DNA from: Bacteroidota bacterium
Lineage (GTDB): Bacteria > Bacteroidota > Ignavibacteria > Kryptoniales > JAKASW01
Reading direction: 5' to 3'
DNA length: 64,000 bases
Assembly (NCBI GenBank): GCA_021789975.1
Contig: JAJYIT010000003.1
Span: forward strand, 1 to 64,000
A program made the position numbers and the translations under genes. Shown here in pieces: positions 46,014 through 54,994 of the stretch. Within the stretch, counting starts at the first letter, position 1. Each line of letters begins with the position of its first letter. The notes below the pieces were generated by a model that did not search any database, had not been told where the DNA came from, and saw only the letters and a list, made by a program, of their open reading frames with translations.

Positions 46014-46844
46014 TCAGCTTGGAACAGCTCGCGGCTCGCTCTTGATATGGTTCAGGAACTCCACCATCACCACAACACTGATTGCGGCTAATCCGACAAA
46101 TACCAAAAGTGACGTCTCGTCTACGTTTAGTCCTGAGAACCTCATGCTTACTACCATCGCTCCGATTGCAACCGCAGTCAGCATGCCGAACACCACAAAG
46201 CTGGGAGCAATCAAATATCCAATAGGGTGACGCTTCCTTAGAAGTACGGCAGCCACAAAGAAGCCAGGGAGAAAGATCGACAGGTCAAGAACGTGTACAG
46301 CGCTTGTAAATGCCCCGGCATCCTTCACGCTCTGAGGCACATCATTGTTGATCATAGCAGGTATAATTTCCTTAAGCCACTGAGCTGAGAACAAAAGGGC
46401 GATGATCCACAGGTACGCAATGACAACATTATTCGACTTCTTCTCATCGAACCAGCTCATTACGGCGTGCGAATCAGTACTTGCAAGGATGGTTGTTATC
46501 GAATAGAAAGACAAACCCAACGTGAAACAGTAGACGAGAAACAGGTCGTTGAAGTGCACACCAAAGCAGTAGATGACAAATGTATAGGCTACATACATCA
46601 TAGCCCCGAGCCAGATGAAGTAGGAGTATTTGCTCCCCTTCCTGATCAAGACCGAAGAGATAAGCAGTGTCGGTACAACGATGATCAGATCGATGACATC
46701 CTGCGCAAGTGCCTGGGCCGCGGCAAATGCGGTCTCGCGAGAATACATGCCGCTGATAAACAACCCTCCAAGGCTTGCTGCGGCGATGAGCAACGATAGA
46801 GGAACTGTGAAAAGCAAAGGCTTCTGTCGGAGGCCCGATTCCAT
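46014..46844 (-). CDS. Seven- or eight-helix membrane protein of unknown function
   Basis: 276 aa with about eight predicted membrane helices, beginning LLFTVPLSLLIAAASLGGLF and ending VFVGLAAISVVVMVEFLNHI. Conserved-looking polar features are WLGAMMYVAYTFVIYCFGVHF and HVLDLSIFLPGFFVAAVLLR. I recognise no named family. It lies 190 bases upstream of the Tes-like radical SAM gene in the same direction, so a link to membrane lipids is possible but unsupported. Confidence 0.75.
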   Translation of the reverse strand: MESGLRQKPLLFTVPLSLLIAAASLGGLFISGMYSRETAFAAAQALAQDVIDLIIVVPTLLISSVLIRKGSKYSYFIWLGAMMYVAYTFVIYCFGVHFNDLFLVYCFTLGLSFYSITTILASTDSHAVMSWFDEKKSNNVVIAYLWIIALLFSAQWLKEIIPAMINNDVPQSVKDAGAFTSAVHVLDLSIFLPGFFVAAVLLRKRHPIGYLIAPSFVVFGMLTAVAIGAMVVSMRFSGLNVDETSLLVFVGLAAISVVVMVEFLNHIKSEPRAVPS

Positions 46845-47010
46845 ACAAATTCTCCGTTTTTTAAAGAGACCGAGTCGGACTTTCAGGATTCAGCCGCCGT
46901 GCGCCTTGCATATGTCCCGCAAATGCCAAAACCGAACTGTCTGCGACCCACTTTGACATTGAAATTTTAGCGAAGTACCACGAGAAATTCAAACCTGGCA
47001 GAGTGATTCG

Positions 47011-47583
47011 TCACCGAACTCCCGGCACTGCAGCACCATCGCCCCGTCGTTGGGTAATGTACATTTCGTACAGCCTGTACACGGCGATCCCGTAGGCTAC
47101 CGCGACGTTCAGTGAATGCTTCACACCGAGCATCGGTATGTCTACGGCGACGTCTGCCGCATCGACAATTTCCCCTGTTGTTCCGCCAATCTCATTTCCC
47201 ACTGCTATGCACGCCGGAAAGATATCCTGCGGTATCTCCCAAATCGGAATGCTTTCTTTTGTCTGCTCCAGGAGGATGAACTTTATACCCATTGATTTGA
47301 TTTCGTCCAATGCATCGAGAGGCCTCTTATGATAAGACCATGGTACACTCTCCACCGCACCCAGCGCAGTCTTCGAAATTTCCGGTCTCGGCGGGTATGG
47401 AGTAAAGCCGGTTAGGTACAGTTTGGATAGGAGAATTGCATCTGATGTTCTGAATATCGAGCCGACATTGTACAGACTCCTGACATTCTCCAACAAGCCG
47501 TATATGGGCGACCGGGCAGCGGAGATCGCATCTTCTACTGACAATCTTCTCGAAGAAATCTCGGAGTGAGTGAGCTTACGCAT
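47011..47583 (-). CDS. SpoU/TrmH-family RNA ribose methyltransferase
   Basis: 190 aa from the ATG at 47583 (MRKLTHSEISSRR), the usual start of small TrmH-type proteins; the longer frame from 47622 adds non-homologous residues. The knotted SPOUT fold is shown by LLENVRSLYNVGSIFRTSDA, FPACIAVGNEIGGTTGEIVD and IPMLGVKHSLNVAVAYGIAV, which form the SAM-binding knot. The target RNA (tRNA or rRNA 2'-O position) cannot be read from sequence. It overlaps the upstream small membrane-protein gene by eight bases. Confidence 0.92.
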   Translation of the reverse strand: MRKLTHSEISSRRLSVEDAISAARSPIYGLLENVRSLYNVGSIFRTSDAILLSKLYLTGFTPYPPRPEISKTALGAVESVPWSYHKRPLDALDEIKSMGIKFILLEQTKESIPIWEIPQDIFPACIAVGNEIGGTTGEIVDAADVAVDIPMLGVKHSLNVAVAYGIAVYRLYEMYITQRRGDGAAVPGVR

Positions 47584-47890
47584 CGGGGATCTCATCCGTG
47601 CCGGCGTTGGATTTCTCTGCATGATTTGAGAACCAAATCTTGTAAAAGATTGACTCCAGGATAGTCAGCAGGATGAGGGAAAGCGAATCGTCGTCCAGAA
47701 GCGGACCAAGCCCTTTAGGAGTGAACATCAGGTGAATCAGGAATGATGCGAACGTCCAGCCGGCAGTGAAAATAATTCCGGCAAAGACGATCGAGAGTAT
47801 CGCCTCCCCGAGAGTCTCTTCATAATACCTTTTCACGAAGAGGTAGACCCATCCAACAATGTGTATCCAGAAAATAAATACGGGAATCAT
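47576..47890 (-). CDS. Small membrane protein, 104 aa
   Basis: Two to three membrane helices (IPVFIFWIHIVGWVYLFVKR, AILSIVFAGIIFTAGWTFAS, SLSLILLTILESIFYKIWF) and a short charged tail. No family is recognised. It overlaps the SpoU methyltransferase gene, so the two are co-translated. The dispersed repeat copy starts 36 bases upstream of its start codon. Confidence 0.65.
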   Translation of the reverse strand: MIPVFIFWIHIVGWVYLFVKRYYEETLGEAILSIVFAGIIFTAGWTFASFLIHLMFTPKGLGPLLDDDSLSLILLTILESIFYKIWFSNHAEKSNAGTDEIPDA

Positions 47891-47925
47891 AGTGGGATCA
47901 AATTCTCATTCGAAAAGGGGAAAAT

Positions 47926-48074
47926 CAAGGTTTGGCAGTGGCTCAATTTCAATTCACATGTCACCCCGAACCCTGGACTGATACGCTCCAGGTCAGGCTT
48001 GTTTCGGGGTCCAAAACCAGATGTTGAACCGAGTTCAACATGACGGAGTACTTCAAAGTGAGCCGGTACTCAAG
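47926..48074. repeat. Dispersed structured repeat, copy 2 (149 bp)
   Basis: Nearly identical to 521-669. Here the outer stem is perfect: ACCCCGAA (47963-47970) with TTCGGGGT (48003-48010). The inner stem is CCTGGA (47972-47977) with TCCAGG (47987-47992), and the second hairpin is GTTGAAC (48023-48029) with GTTCAAC (48033-48039). It fills the divergent gap between the small membrane protein and thrB and so lies in or near both promoters. Its fortuitous ATG at 48021 extends the thrB frame. Confidence 0.85.
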
Positions 48075-48140
48075 GTTTTCTGTTTTTGTAAAAGACATCT
48101 TTCAAAGATATATTTCATAATACAAAAAGGAGTTCAACCC

Positions 48141-49025
48141 CTGAAAGTCATCGTCCCAGCATCTACTTCCAACCTGGGTCCGGGCTTCGATACGCTAGGA
48201 CTTGCGGTAAACAAATACATGACAATCGAGTCCAGTCCATCCGAGAGTTTTTCAATGGTTATCAAAGGCGAGGGTTCAGCAGATGTCCCCAGAGATGAGA
48301 CAAATCTCGTGGCTGTCGGAATGAAGGCAATCCTTAAGGACTTGCCGCCTGTAAAACTGTCGGTCAAGAACGATATACCCGCATGCGGCGGATTTGGTGC
48401 TAGTGGCGCGGCCATCATAGGCGGTCTACTTCTTGGAAGCAGACTGGCAGGAAAGAAGTTACGCACCGAGGAAATATACAACCTGGCAGTCCGAATTGAA
48501 GGTCATCCCGATAACGTAAGCGCTGCTCTCTTCGGCGGACTCGTAGTCAACGCGCGCGGAGATAATGAGACTTACTCGCACATAAGAATACCCGTGAATG
48601 ACGGGCTGAAGCTGGTGACTATTCTCCCTGATACTAAGATCGAGACTCATGCGGCGCGAAAGCTCCTTCCGGATTCGGTGAGTCTCTCCGAGGCAGTATC
48701 AAACGTTCAGCATAGCTCGCTGTTGGTAGCAGCTTTCGGCTCTGGCAATTACGGGATGATTAAGGAGGCCGTACGGGATGAGCTACATGAGAAATACCGC
48801 AAGACACTGATTCCACACTTCGACAGGTTTTCAGAAGCTGCATTGAAATCCGGCGCCCTTGCCTTCACAGTCAGCGGTGCAGGAAGCTCGTGCGTCGCTT
48901 TTTGTATCCGTGGGCATAAACTGGTGCAAGATGCATTCGAAAAGCTCATCCGCAAACTAAAACTTGGCTGGCGCACCGAAACACTTCTCCCCGTGAACCA
49001 GGGAGCAGAAGTTCTGGCAAAATAG
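48141..49025 (+). CDS. thrB: Homoserine kinase (ThrB), apparent CTG start
   Basis: ThrB phosphorylates homoserine in threonine synthesis. GHMP-kinase motifs are present: VPASTSNLGPGFDTLGLAV, the ATP loop IPACGGFGASGAAIIGGLLL, GHPDNVSAALFGGLVV and FTVSGAGSSCVAF. Homology begins at LKVIVPAS, encoded from CTG at 48141. AAGGAG lies eight bases before that codon, and no ATG, GTG or TTG occurs in the right place. The in-frame ATG at 48021 lies inside the dispersed repeat and yields a non-homologous 40-residue tail. From 48141 the protein is 294 aa. Confidence 0.9.
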   Translation: MKVIVPASTSNLGPGFDTLGLAVNKYMTIESSPSESFSMVIKGEGSADVPRDETNLVAVGMKAILKDLPPVKLSVKNDIPACGGFGASGAAIIGGLLLGSRLAGKKLRTEEIYNLAVRIEGHPDNVSAALFGGLVVNARGDNETYSHIRIPVNDGLKLVTILPDTKIETHAARKLLPDSVSLSEAVSNVQHSSLLVAAFGSGNYGMIKEAVRDELHEKYRKTLIPHFDRFSEAALKSGALAFTVSGAGSSCVAFCIRGHKLVQDAFEKLIRKLKLGWRTETLLPVNQGAEVLAK

Positions 49026-49179
49026 GATGCAGCCCATGTCAGCTCATTTCCTAAACTATAAATCTAAGACTGATTTCAAGCTGAACTTTTTAAGGGCTTT
49101 GCCGGTCATTCGTTTTCAGATTTACATGTCTCGAGTTTGCTTAGAGTTTGAAGTATAAAGATTAGGATTTTCCTGAGTT

Positions 49180-50484
49180 ATGTCAACCATAGCAATAGTA
49201 GGCCGCCCAAACGTCGGCAAGTCGACACTCTTCAACCGTCTGATAGGCGGACGTCGAGCAATCGTCGATAATAAGCCGGGCGTAACACGCGACAGGATAT
49301 ACGGCTCGTTCGAATGGCGAGCGAAACAATTCACCGTTATCGATACCGGAGGTTTCGTCCCCGACACTCAGAACGTTTTCGAGCGTGCAATCAGAGAGCA
49401 AGCCCAGTATGCCGTCGATGAAGCGGATGCGATCATACTTGTCGTGGACGGAGCGGCCGGACCACATCCTATCGACAAGGTCTTGGCAGATATACTCCGG
49501 AAGAAAAGCAAGAAGGTCGTACTTGCGGTAAACAAGATAGACGACACCAAACACGAGACCAGCGTTGCACAGTTCTTCGAACTCGGTTTCAAAAACGTCA
49601 AAGGAATTTCTGCCCAACTCGGTCGAAGCGTTGGAGATTTCCTCGACGAGGTGGTTGGCGTAATTCCTGACGGGGAGTTAGCACAGGATGTCGCAGGAAG
49701 AAAACGAATTGCAGTTATCGGGAAGCCTAACGTTGGCAAATCCTCGTTTGTAAATCTTCTTCTCGGAGAGAGCAGGTCGATTGTTACTGATATACCGGGC
49801 ACAACTCGCGACTCGATAGATTCACTACTTGCTTTCGAGGGGAAGGAAATTGTGCTTATCGATACCGCGGGTCTCAGGAAGAAAAGTAAAATCAAAGAAT
49901 CCGTGGAGTTCTTCAGTGCATTAAGAACATTTCAGTCTGTGGAACGATGTGATACGGCAATAGTACTGTTCGATGCCTCTTTGGGGGTGGAAAAACAGGA
50001 TCTCCAAATAGTAGAGTACACCTTAGAAAAGGGGAAACCCGCAGTGATCGGCGTTAACAAGTGGGACATAGTGGAAAAGGAAGCGGCCACGGCACTTGAT
50101 TACGAGCGGGCAATCAAGGCGAGACTCAGGACCTATGATTTTGTCCCAATCATGTTCGTTTCTGTCCTGAAGAGATTAAGGGTCCAGAAGCTGCTGTCAA
50201 AATCACTTACCATAATGGAAAGTGCATCAACAAAATTAAAAACTAGTGAGCTCAACGCCTACCTGCAGCCGATCATAGAACGGTCACCGCCTTTCTCGCG
50301 AACCGGGAAAGAAATACGAATTAAGTACGTGACCCAGGTCGAGAGTAAGATTCCGACTTTCGCAATGTTTACCAACCTTCCCGAAGACGTGTCCGAAAAC
50401 TACAGACGCTTTCTTGAAAACAGAATCAGAGAAAAATACAGCTTCGAAGGGGTACCCATCAGGATTGTGTTCAAACAAAAGTGA
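49180..50484 (+). CDS. der: Ribosome assembly GTPase Der (EngA)
   Basis: Der has two tandem GTPase domains and acts in 50S subunit maturation. G1 motifs are VGRPNVGKSTLFNRL and IGKPNVGKSSFVNLLL. DTGGF and DTAGLRKKSK are the G3 regions, and NKID and NKWD are the G4 motifs. A C-terminal KH-like domain ends VPIRIVFKQK. 434 aa is normal. It is 155 bases downstream of thrB. Confidence 0.98.
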   Translation: MSTIAIVGRPNVGKSTLFNRLIGGRRAIVDNKPGVTRDRIYGSFEWRAKQFTVIDTGGFVPDTQNVFERAIREQAQYAVDEADAIILVVDGAAGPHPIDKVLADILRKKSKKVVLAVNKIDDTKHETSVAQFFELGFKNVKGISAQLGRSVGDFLDEVVGVIPDGELAQDVAGRKRIAVIGKPNVGKSSFVNLLLGESRSIVTDIPGTTRDSIDSLLAFEGKEIVLIDTAGLRKKSKIKESVEFFSALRTFQSVERCDTAIVLFDASLGVEKQDLQIVEYTLEKGKPAVIGVNKWDIVEKEAATALDYERAIKARLRTYDFVPIMFVSVLKRLRVQKLLSKSLTIMESASTKLKTSELNAYLQPIIERSPPFSRTGKEIRIKYVTQVESKIPTFAMFTNLPEDVSENYRRFLENRIREKYSFEGVPIRIVFKQK

Positions 50485-50575
50485 GAAGCACAAAGCGGAG
50501 TAAGCAAGGCTGTACGAAGCCAGGGAACGGTGCGATGGATATTCCGCCAAAGATCAGACGCGAATTTATTCGACG

Positions 50576-51286
50576 ATGCTTGAATTAGTTTCGTTGACGA
50601 AAAAGTTCGGTTCGTTCACGGCTGTTGACAATCTGTCCCTCAACGTGGATGCCGGCACTATATTCGGTTTTCTTGGCCCAAACGGGGCTGGCAAAACCAC
50701 CACAATTAAAATGATCGCCACGCTGTTGAAGCCTACTTCCGGCAGCGTAAGAATAGACGGTGTAGATGCACATGTTTCGCCTGAAGAAGCCAAGAGGTAT
50801 CTCTCATACGTGCCCGATCAGCCGTTCCTCTACGAGAAATTGAGCGGGAAAGAATTTCTCCTTTTCGTTGCCAATGTCTATCGCCTCAGCGTCGAAGAGA
50901 CAAAAAAGGGTATCGGGGAATGTTCGGCGGACTTCGAACTGACACCGTGGCTGGATAAACGGATCGAGGATTATTCGCAGGGGATGAGGCAAAGGCTCAT
51001 ACTCGCCGCAGCAATGATGCATTCGCCTCGGCTTGTCGTTATCGACGAGCCCATGGTTGGGCTGGATCCGAAGGGAGCAGAGACATTCAAGACACGCATC
51101 AGAACGGCGGCGCGAAACGGCACGGCAGTGTTCCTGACGACCCACCAGCTATCCCTCGCCTGGGAAGTATGCACGCGAGTAGGCATCATCCGCTCGGGAA
51201 AACTGGTCTACGATGGTGCGATGAGTGAGATTTCTGCAGACGGTGTCGGAGAACTCGAGAAAAAGTACCTGGAACTTACATCCTGA
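50576..51286 (+). CDS. ABC transporter ATP-binding protein
   Basis: 236 aa with Walker A GPNGAGKTTTIKM, signature YSQGMRQRLILAAAMMHSP, Walker B RLVVIDEPMVGLDP and the switch His region FLTTHQLSLAWEV. It belongs to the ABC-2/NatA-like exporter ATPases. The permease gene follows after nine bases. No clear ribosome binding site precedes the ATG. Substrate unknown. Confidence 0.95.
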   Translation: MLELVSLTKKFGSFTAVDNLSLNVDAGTIFGFLGPNGAGKTTTIKMIATLLKPTSGSVRIDGVDAHVSPEEAKRYLSYVPDQPFLYEKLSGKEFLLFVANVYRLSVEETKKGIGECSADFELTPWLDKRIEDYSQGMRQRLILAAAMMHSPRLVVIDEPMVGLDPKGAETFKTRIRTAARNGTAVFLTTHQLSLAWEVCTRVGIIRSGKLVYDGAMSEISADGVGELEKKYLELTS

Positions 51287-51295
51287 AGAAGCAAG

Positions 51296-52948
51296 ATGTT
51301 TTTGCAGCTCATGAAAACGAAGGTTCGACTCCTTTACCTGGAAGGAGGAGAACGTGTGAGCCGTCACCTTTACAGATCCCTCTTCTCGTTAGCAACGTTC
51401 ATAGTCTTCTGGTTCCTGACTTTCACGGTCGTCAGATTCGCCACACAGTATCTGCTCACACAAGCTAAGATCGGTCTGTTCCTATATCACAGGCTGCTGG
51501 CCCTCGCATTGTTCGTCTTCTTTACGATCATCAGTGTCGCCAACATACTGGTGGCATTTGCGACTGTTTTCAGAAACTCCGAGGCCGAATTCCTGAATAC
51601 ACTTCCGATAAAATCTGTGGAGATTTTTGCGGTCAAGTTCTTCGATTCCTTCCTGTACAGCTCTTCTCTTATGATGATATTGGTGTTAGCAGCGATATCA
51701 GGATATGCCAGCTATTTCGGGAATTGGCTGAGTGCGGGCATCGGTCTTTTGGTTGCGGTGTTGCCTCTCATCCTGGCGGCGGCATCGATCGGCGGTATCG
51801 TGCTCCTTATCCTGCTGAAGACTTCACGTAAACTCTCGATTAGAACTGCGGTTGGTGCAGTGTTGACTCTGTACGCTGGAAGCACTTATCTGTACGTCAA
51901 GCTTAACAATCCCTTCACGCTCTTCACTGCCGTTATGAAGTACTATCCACACATCGACCGTTACCTTGGCGTCTTGGATCCAAAGTTGGATTATCTCGCA
52001 CCGAGCTTCTGGTCGGCCAACTATTTCTACTTTTCGACTACAGGGAACATGATAGGTGCCGTGGCATCCGCACTGATCGTTTGCACAGCGGGCATCGGGC
52101 TCTTCCTTATCATGCTGAAGCTCGCATCGCTCTTCTACCAGGAAACATTCTGGACTGCCCGTCACAAACTCTTCGAGCGGAGAGTTGGATCGAGGCATTC
52201 CGGAAGAAGAAGGTCCGCACGCGAGACCTTTCGGCCAATGACGCTATTGAAAAGAGATTTGCTGCTCTTCATACGAGAACCCAGCCAGATATTTCATTTC
52301 AGCGTTCTCATTTTGTTGATCGGAATTTTCCTCTTCAATCTATCCGCGATGAGGATCTATCTTGCAGATCCGTTTATCATGTCATCAGCCTTTGCACTTA
52401 TATTTGCATTCAATGGTTTCTTGGTTTTGTCGCTTGCCATCCGGTTCGTATATCCCATGTTGAGCCTTGAAGGTGAAACGATCTGGCTTCTTCGCTCCTC
52501 GCCGATCAATCTTGGAAAGGTGGCTTGTACGAGGCTCATGCCGGCTATTGTATTATTATCGTCCATCGGACTTACCCTCGGGTATGCAGCTCCATCTCCC
52601 TTTGGACACTTTCACGGCCTGATCCCTTCGAGCGTGATCTACGGGCTCGCTTGCGGAATAATATTCCCTTCCATCGTGATGGCATTCGGGGGAGCGTTCG
52701 TGAATTACAAGGAGGTAAACCCTGTCAGGGCATCTTCCTCACACGGAGCAACAGTGGCCTTGCTAGTTTCGCTGGGAGTATTGGTTATACTGAGCTCTAT
52801 AGTGTTCAGCGGGACTTACCGGTATTTTTTATCGAGAGGAATCATCCCGGTCGACTTGTCAGGGATTTGGATCTGGGGAGTGGTTGCTGTTTTTTGCGTG
52901 TTGATTGCCCGAGCGTTCAGCTTGCTGGCACTTAAGATAGACCTGTAG
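51296..52948 (+). CDS. ABC exporter permease, 550 aa
   Basis: About twelve to fourteen membrane helices in two halves, separated by a basic stretch near residue 300 (RRVGSRHSGRRRSARETFRP). The sequence resembles large ABC-2-type permeases (putative ABC exporter family) rather than a short NatB. Features include FLNTLPIKSVEIFAVKFFDS and LEGETIWLLRSSPINLGKV, which recur in this permease type. It is co-transcribed with the ATPase. It converges on the cyclase-like gene with a single base between stop codons. Confidence 0.88.
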   Translation: MFLQLMKTKVRLLYLEGGERVSRHLYRSLFSLATFIVFWFLTFTVVRFATQYLLTQAKIGLFLYHRLLALALFVFFTIISVANILVAFATVFRNSEAEFLNTLPIKSVEIFAVKFFDSFLYSSSLMMILVLAAISGYASYFGNWLSAGIGLLVAVLPLILAAASIGGIVLLILLKTSRKLSIRTAVGAVLTLYAGSTYLYVKLNNPFTLFTAVMKYYPHIDRYLGVLDPKLDYLAPSFWSANYFYFSTTGNMIGAVASALIVCTAGIGLFLIMLKLASLFYQETFWTARHKLFERRVGSRHSGRRRSARETFRPMTLLKRDLLLFIREPSQIFHFSVLILLIGIFLFNLSAMRIYLADPFIMSSAFALIFAFNGFLVLSLAIRFVYPMLSLEGETIWLLRSSPINLGKVACTRLMPAIVLLSSIGLTLGYAAPSPFGHFHGLIPSSVIYGLACGIIFPSIVMAFGGAFVNYKEVNPVRASSSHGATVALLVSLGVLVILSSIVFSGTYRYFLSRGIIPVDLSGIWIWGVVAVFCVLIARAFSLLALKIDL

Positions 52949-52949
52949 A

Positions 52950-53714
52950 TCAGGCGGGCACAGGCTTTTCGGCATTGTAGCTCCAAATCTCATATTTGTC
53001 CTGCAGATCGTCCCTGTAATGCCAGGACCAATCGGCCGGGGTTGCGGTCATAAAGTAACTCTGTCTGTACACCTTGGCATTCTTCTTCACGAGATCGCCG
53101 ACGAGGATTTCATTGGGAAGTGCCTGTGATCGCAGGATTGATGACAGTTGAGCAGCGGGACCTATGACGTTGAGGAACTTCCTCGCTCTTCTCCCGGAAA
53201 GCGACCTTCTGCCTGTCATTGAAATGAGTATCGGGCCGAGGTCTATGCCGATGCGGGCGTTGACCTCTGGAATCCCAACCTCGCCAAGAAACGGATTGAC
53301 TATGGTTTTAATCGCATAAAGAATAGTGGTCGATATATCGAGAGCAGCGTTTGCCGCGTGATAGTCCGAACCGTGGGCCGACAATATGCCTAATACATTT
53401 GCTCCGGAGTTTTTCTCGATGTATCCGCCGTGATCGTTGATAATCTGCATTACCAGTGGGACAAGCGAATCTACCGTGATGAAGAGTTTCTTCATTGTCA
53501 CGGGATCGGGAGAAGTCGCTGCGGGCATATAATCACAAATATCGAAGTTCAGCACTGCTCCCCTGGCCCTCTTCGCTCCTCCGATAGCCAGATCATCGAC
53601 TCCGTCAGGCGATCGCCCCTTCATCACCGCTTCGAAGGTATCGTCGAGGCCGTTTACAGTTCTCGCAAATTGTCTGACGAGGGACCGGTAGTAGTCCCGA
53701 TTCCAATTCGGCAT
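52950..53714 (-). CDS. Degenerate class III nucleotidyl-cyclase-like protein
   Basis: 254 aa. The fold is recognisable from AVLNFDICDYM (first metal Asp58), NDHGGYIEKNSGANVLGILS, ARIGIDLGPILISMTG and FLNVIGPAAQLSSILRSQAL. Active-site residues are not all kept: the second metal Asp of the usual GDG turn is replaced (SGANV), and the VNxAARL motif reads IGPAAQL, losing the Asn and Arg that stabilise the transition state. It is likely inactive as a cyclase and may bind a nucleotide or act as a regulatory domain. No membrane segment or other domain is visible. Confidence 0.7.
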   Translation of the reverse strand: MPNWNRDYYRSLVRQFARTVNGLDDTFEAVMKGRSPDGVDDLAIGGAKRARGAVLNFDICDYMPAATSPDPVTMKKLFITVDSLVPLVMQIINDHGGYIEKNSGANVLGILSAHGSDYHAANAALDISTTILYAIKTIVNPFLGEVGIPEVNARIGIDLGPILISMTGRRSLSGRRARKFLNVIGPAAQLSSILRSQALPNEILVGDLVKKNAKVYRQSYFMTATPADWSWHYRDDLQDKYEIWSYNAEKPVPA

Positions 53715-54046
53715 ATACTAACTCTCGCTAAAGAAGGTTTGAAAAGATCCAGCATCGCAGTTTGATATCGCAATCGTTGCAGTGAACCGAAATAACTCTT
53801 ATTCATTCGAGAACTCATTGACAAAGTGAATTCATTCGCTAAATCATCTGCCGTCAGAAAAAATTTACCTAACTCGCCCGGTATCTACAATAGTCCTGGC
53901 GGACTATCAATGGCGAGACATGAGAGTGCAAGATAACCCGGAAGGTCTCAAAGCCGTCGCTGCCCAATCTTGTTTCAACGAGATCGAGGGCGTTAATCTC
54001 GCTCTCTCACGCTCGATCGGCGGATCGAAGATGCGAAGCTACGAGT
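53715..54046. other. Non-coding stretch
   Basis: Contains two copies of ATTCATTCG about 29 bases apart near 53800-53838, with TTGACA between them. It must hold the promoter of the minus-strand cyclase-like gene and the end of the 54047-54637 gene. A plus-strand frame at 53920-54186 mostly overlaps the neighbouring gene and is not supported. Confidence 0.4.
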
Positions 54047-54637
54047 TCAGAAATAGACTCCCATCGTCAATCCGGCTGTCTGAAAGCCGAGGGCAAATCC
54101 ACTCCGGTCAGGTTGACCCGTGCTCGTTGTCGTCGTGGACGTCAGTCCGAATTGATATTCTGCGGCCAGGCTTATGTTCTGATTGAAATAGTATTCAACG
54201 CCGCCTATTGCTCCGATAGCCACCGCAACGGAAGTCGTCGTTGATTTCGGAGTAACCGGTCCCTCGAAGGATTCCGAATTATCGGTGAACGTTATGGCAC
54301 CACCGACATATGGACTTACATTTGAATTGAGAGCAAGATGGTACTCAAGACCTCCTCCAATTCCAAAAGACAGCTTGTCGTCTGTGCTTTGAGGTGCCGT
54401 GTTTGTCGTCGCGTTGTTTATTCCAAACAATAAAAGCGCGCGGAGGGCGAGATCGTTGGAAATATAGTATTTTCCTCCTATACCGCCCTGATATCCGGTG
54501 AGAGCTAAGTTGCTTAGCCCGGAAAAATTGAAAAGAACTGCTTTGCTGCCTTGAGAGCCTACCGTCAATGGTTGAGAATATCCACTTGATGTGAAAAACA
54601 CGGTGGCCACGAAAGTCGCATAAATTAGTTTACGCAT
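54047..54637 (-). CDS. Outer-membrane beta-barrel protein (OmpX/OmpA-barrel-like)
   Basis: 196 aa with a signal peptide (IYATFVATVFFTSSGYSQP) and about eight amphipathic strands (GGIGGKYYISNDLALRALLLF, FGIGGGLEYHLALNSNVSPY, VGGAITFTDN). It ends GFQTAGLTMGVYF with a terminal Phe as in BAM substrates. It resembles the porin-family small barrels common in Bacteroidota. Function is unknown; it may be structural or bind lipids. Confidence 0.85.
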   Translation of the reverse strand: MRKLIYATFVATVFFTSSGYSQPLTVGSQGSKAVLFNFSGLSNLALTGYQGGIGGKYYISNDLALRALLLFGINNATTNTAPQSTDDKLSFGIGGGLEYHLALNSNVSPYVGGAITFTDNSESFEGPVTPKSTTTSVAVAIGAIGGVEYYFNQNISLAAEYQFGLTSTTTTSTGQPDRSGFALGFQTAGLTMGVYF

Positions 54638-54994
54638 AGTATTAGCTCCTTAGAGTTGGTTATATGGATGCAGTGAGCGCTCGAACTGAACGCCCGTCGT
54701 CCCTTGTCCCTATCCTTAATAAGAATATACGGGCGCGGCGGCGCACCCGCATACTTATAAGTTAACCATGATTCGGTGACTTTAGTTTCCAGGGGTGGTG
54801 CCTCCTTTGCGATCAAATCAACGAACTCCAGCTACGTCGATCATCCGCTTGAGTGCCAACTCTGCCTGATCGATGATCAATTAGCGCGGAATCAATCCTT
54901 GCCGTCGCCGCTTTAGAAACCATTAGAATTCTGGTTGGTTTCTCCACTGGAAATCGGCCGGGCCGTTGTGATTTAACTGAAACAATTTTCTCAC
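54638..54994. other. Non-coding stretch with a weak inverted repeat
   Basis: AGAAACCA (54915-54922) pairs with TGGTTTCT (54936-54943), about 50 bases past the P5C dehydrogenase stop on the minus strand; it is a weak terminator candidate. Near 54885 TGATCGATGATCA is a small palindrome-like run. No gene is supported. Confidence 0.4.

Noticed and set aside
48021-48140. N-terminal extension of homoserine kinase from the ATG at 48021
   Set aside because: The ATG lies inside the dispersed repeat and the added 40 residues show no ThrB homology; a good ribosome site points to 48141.
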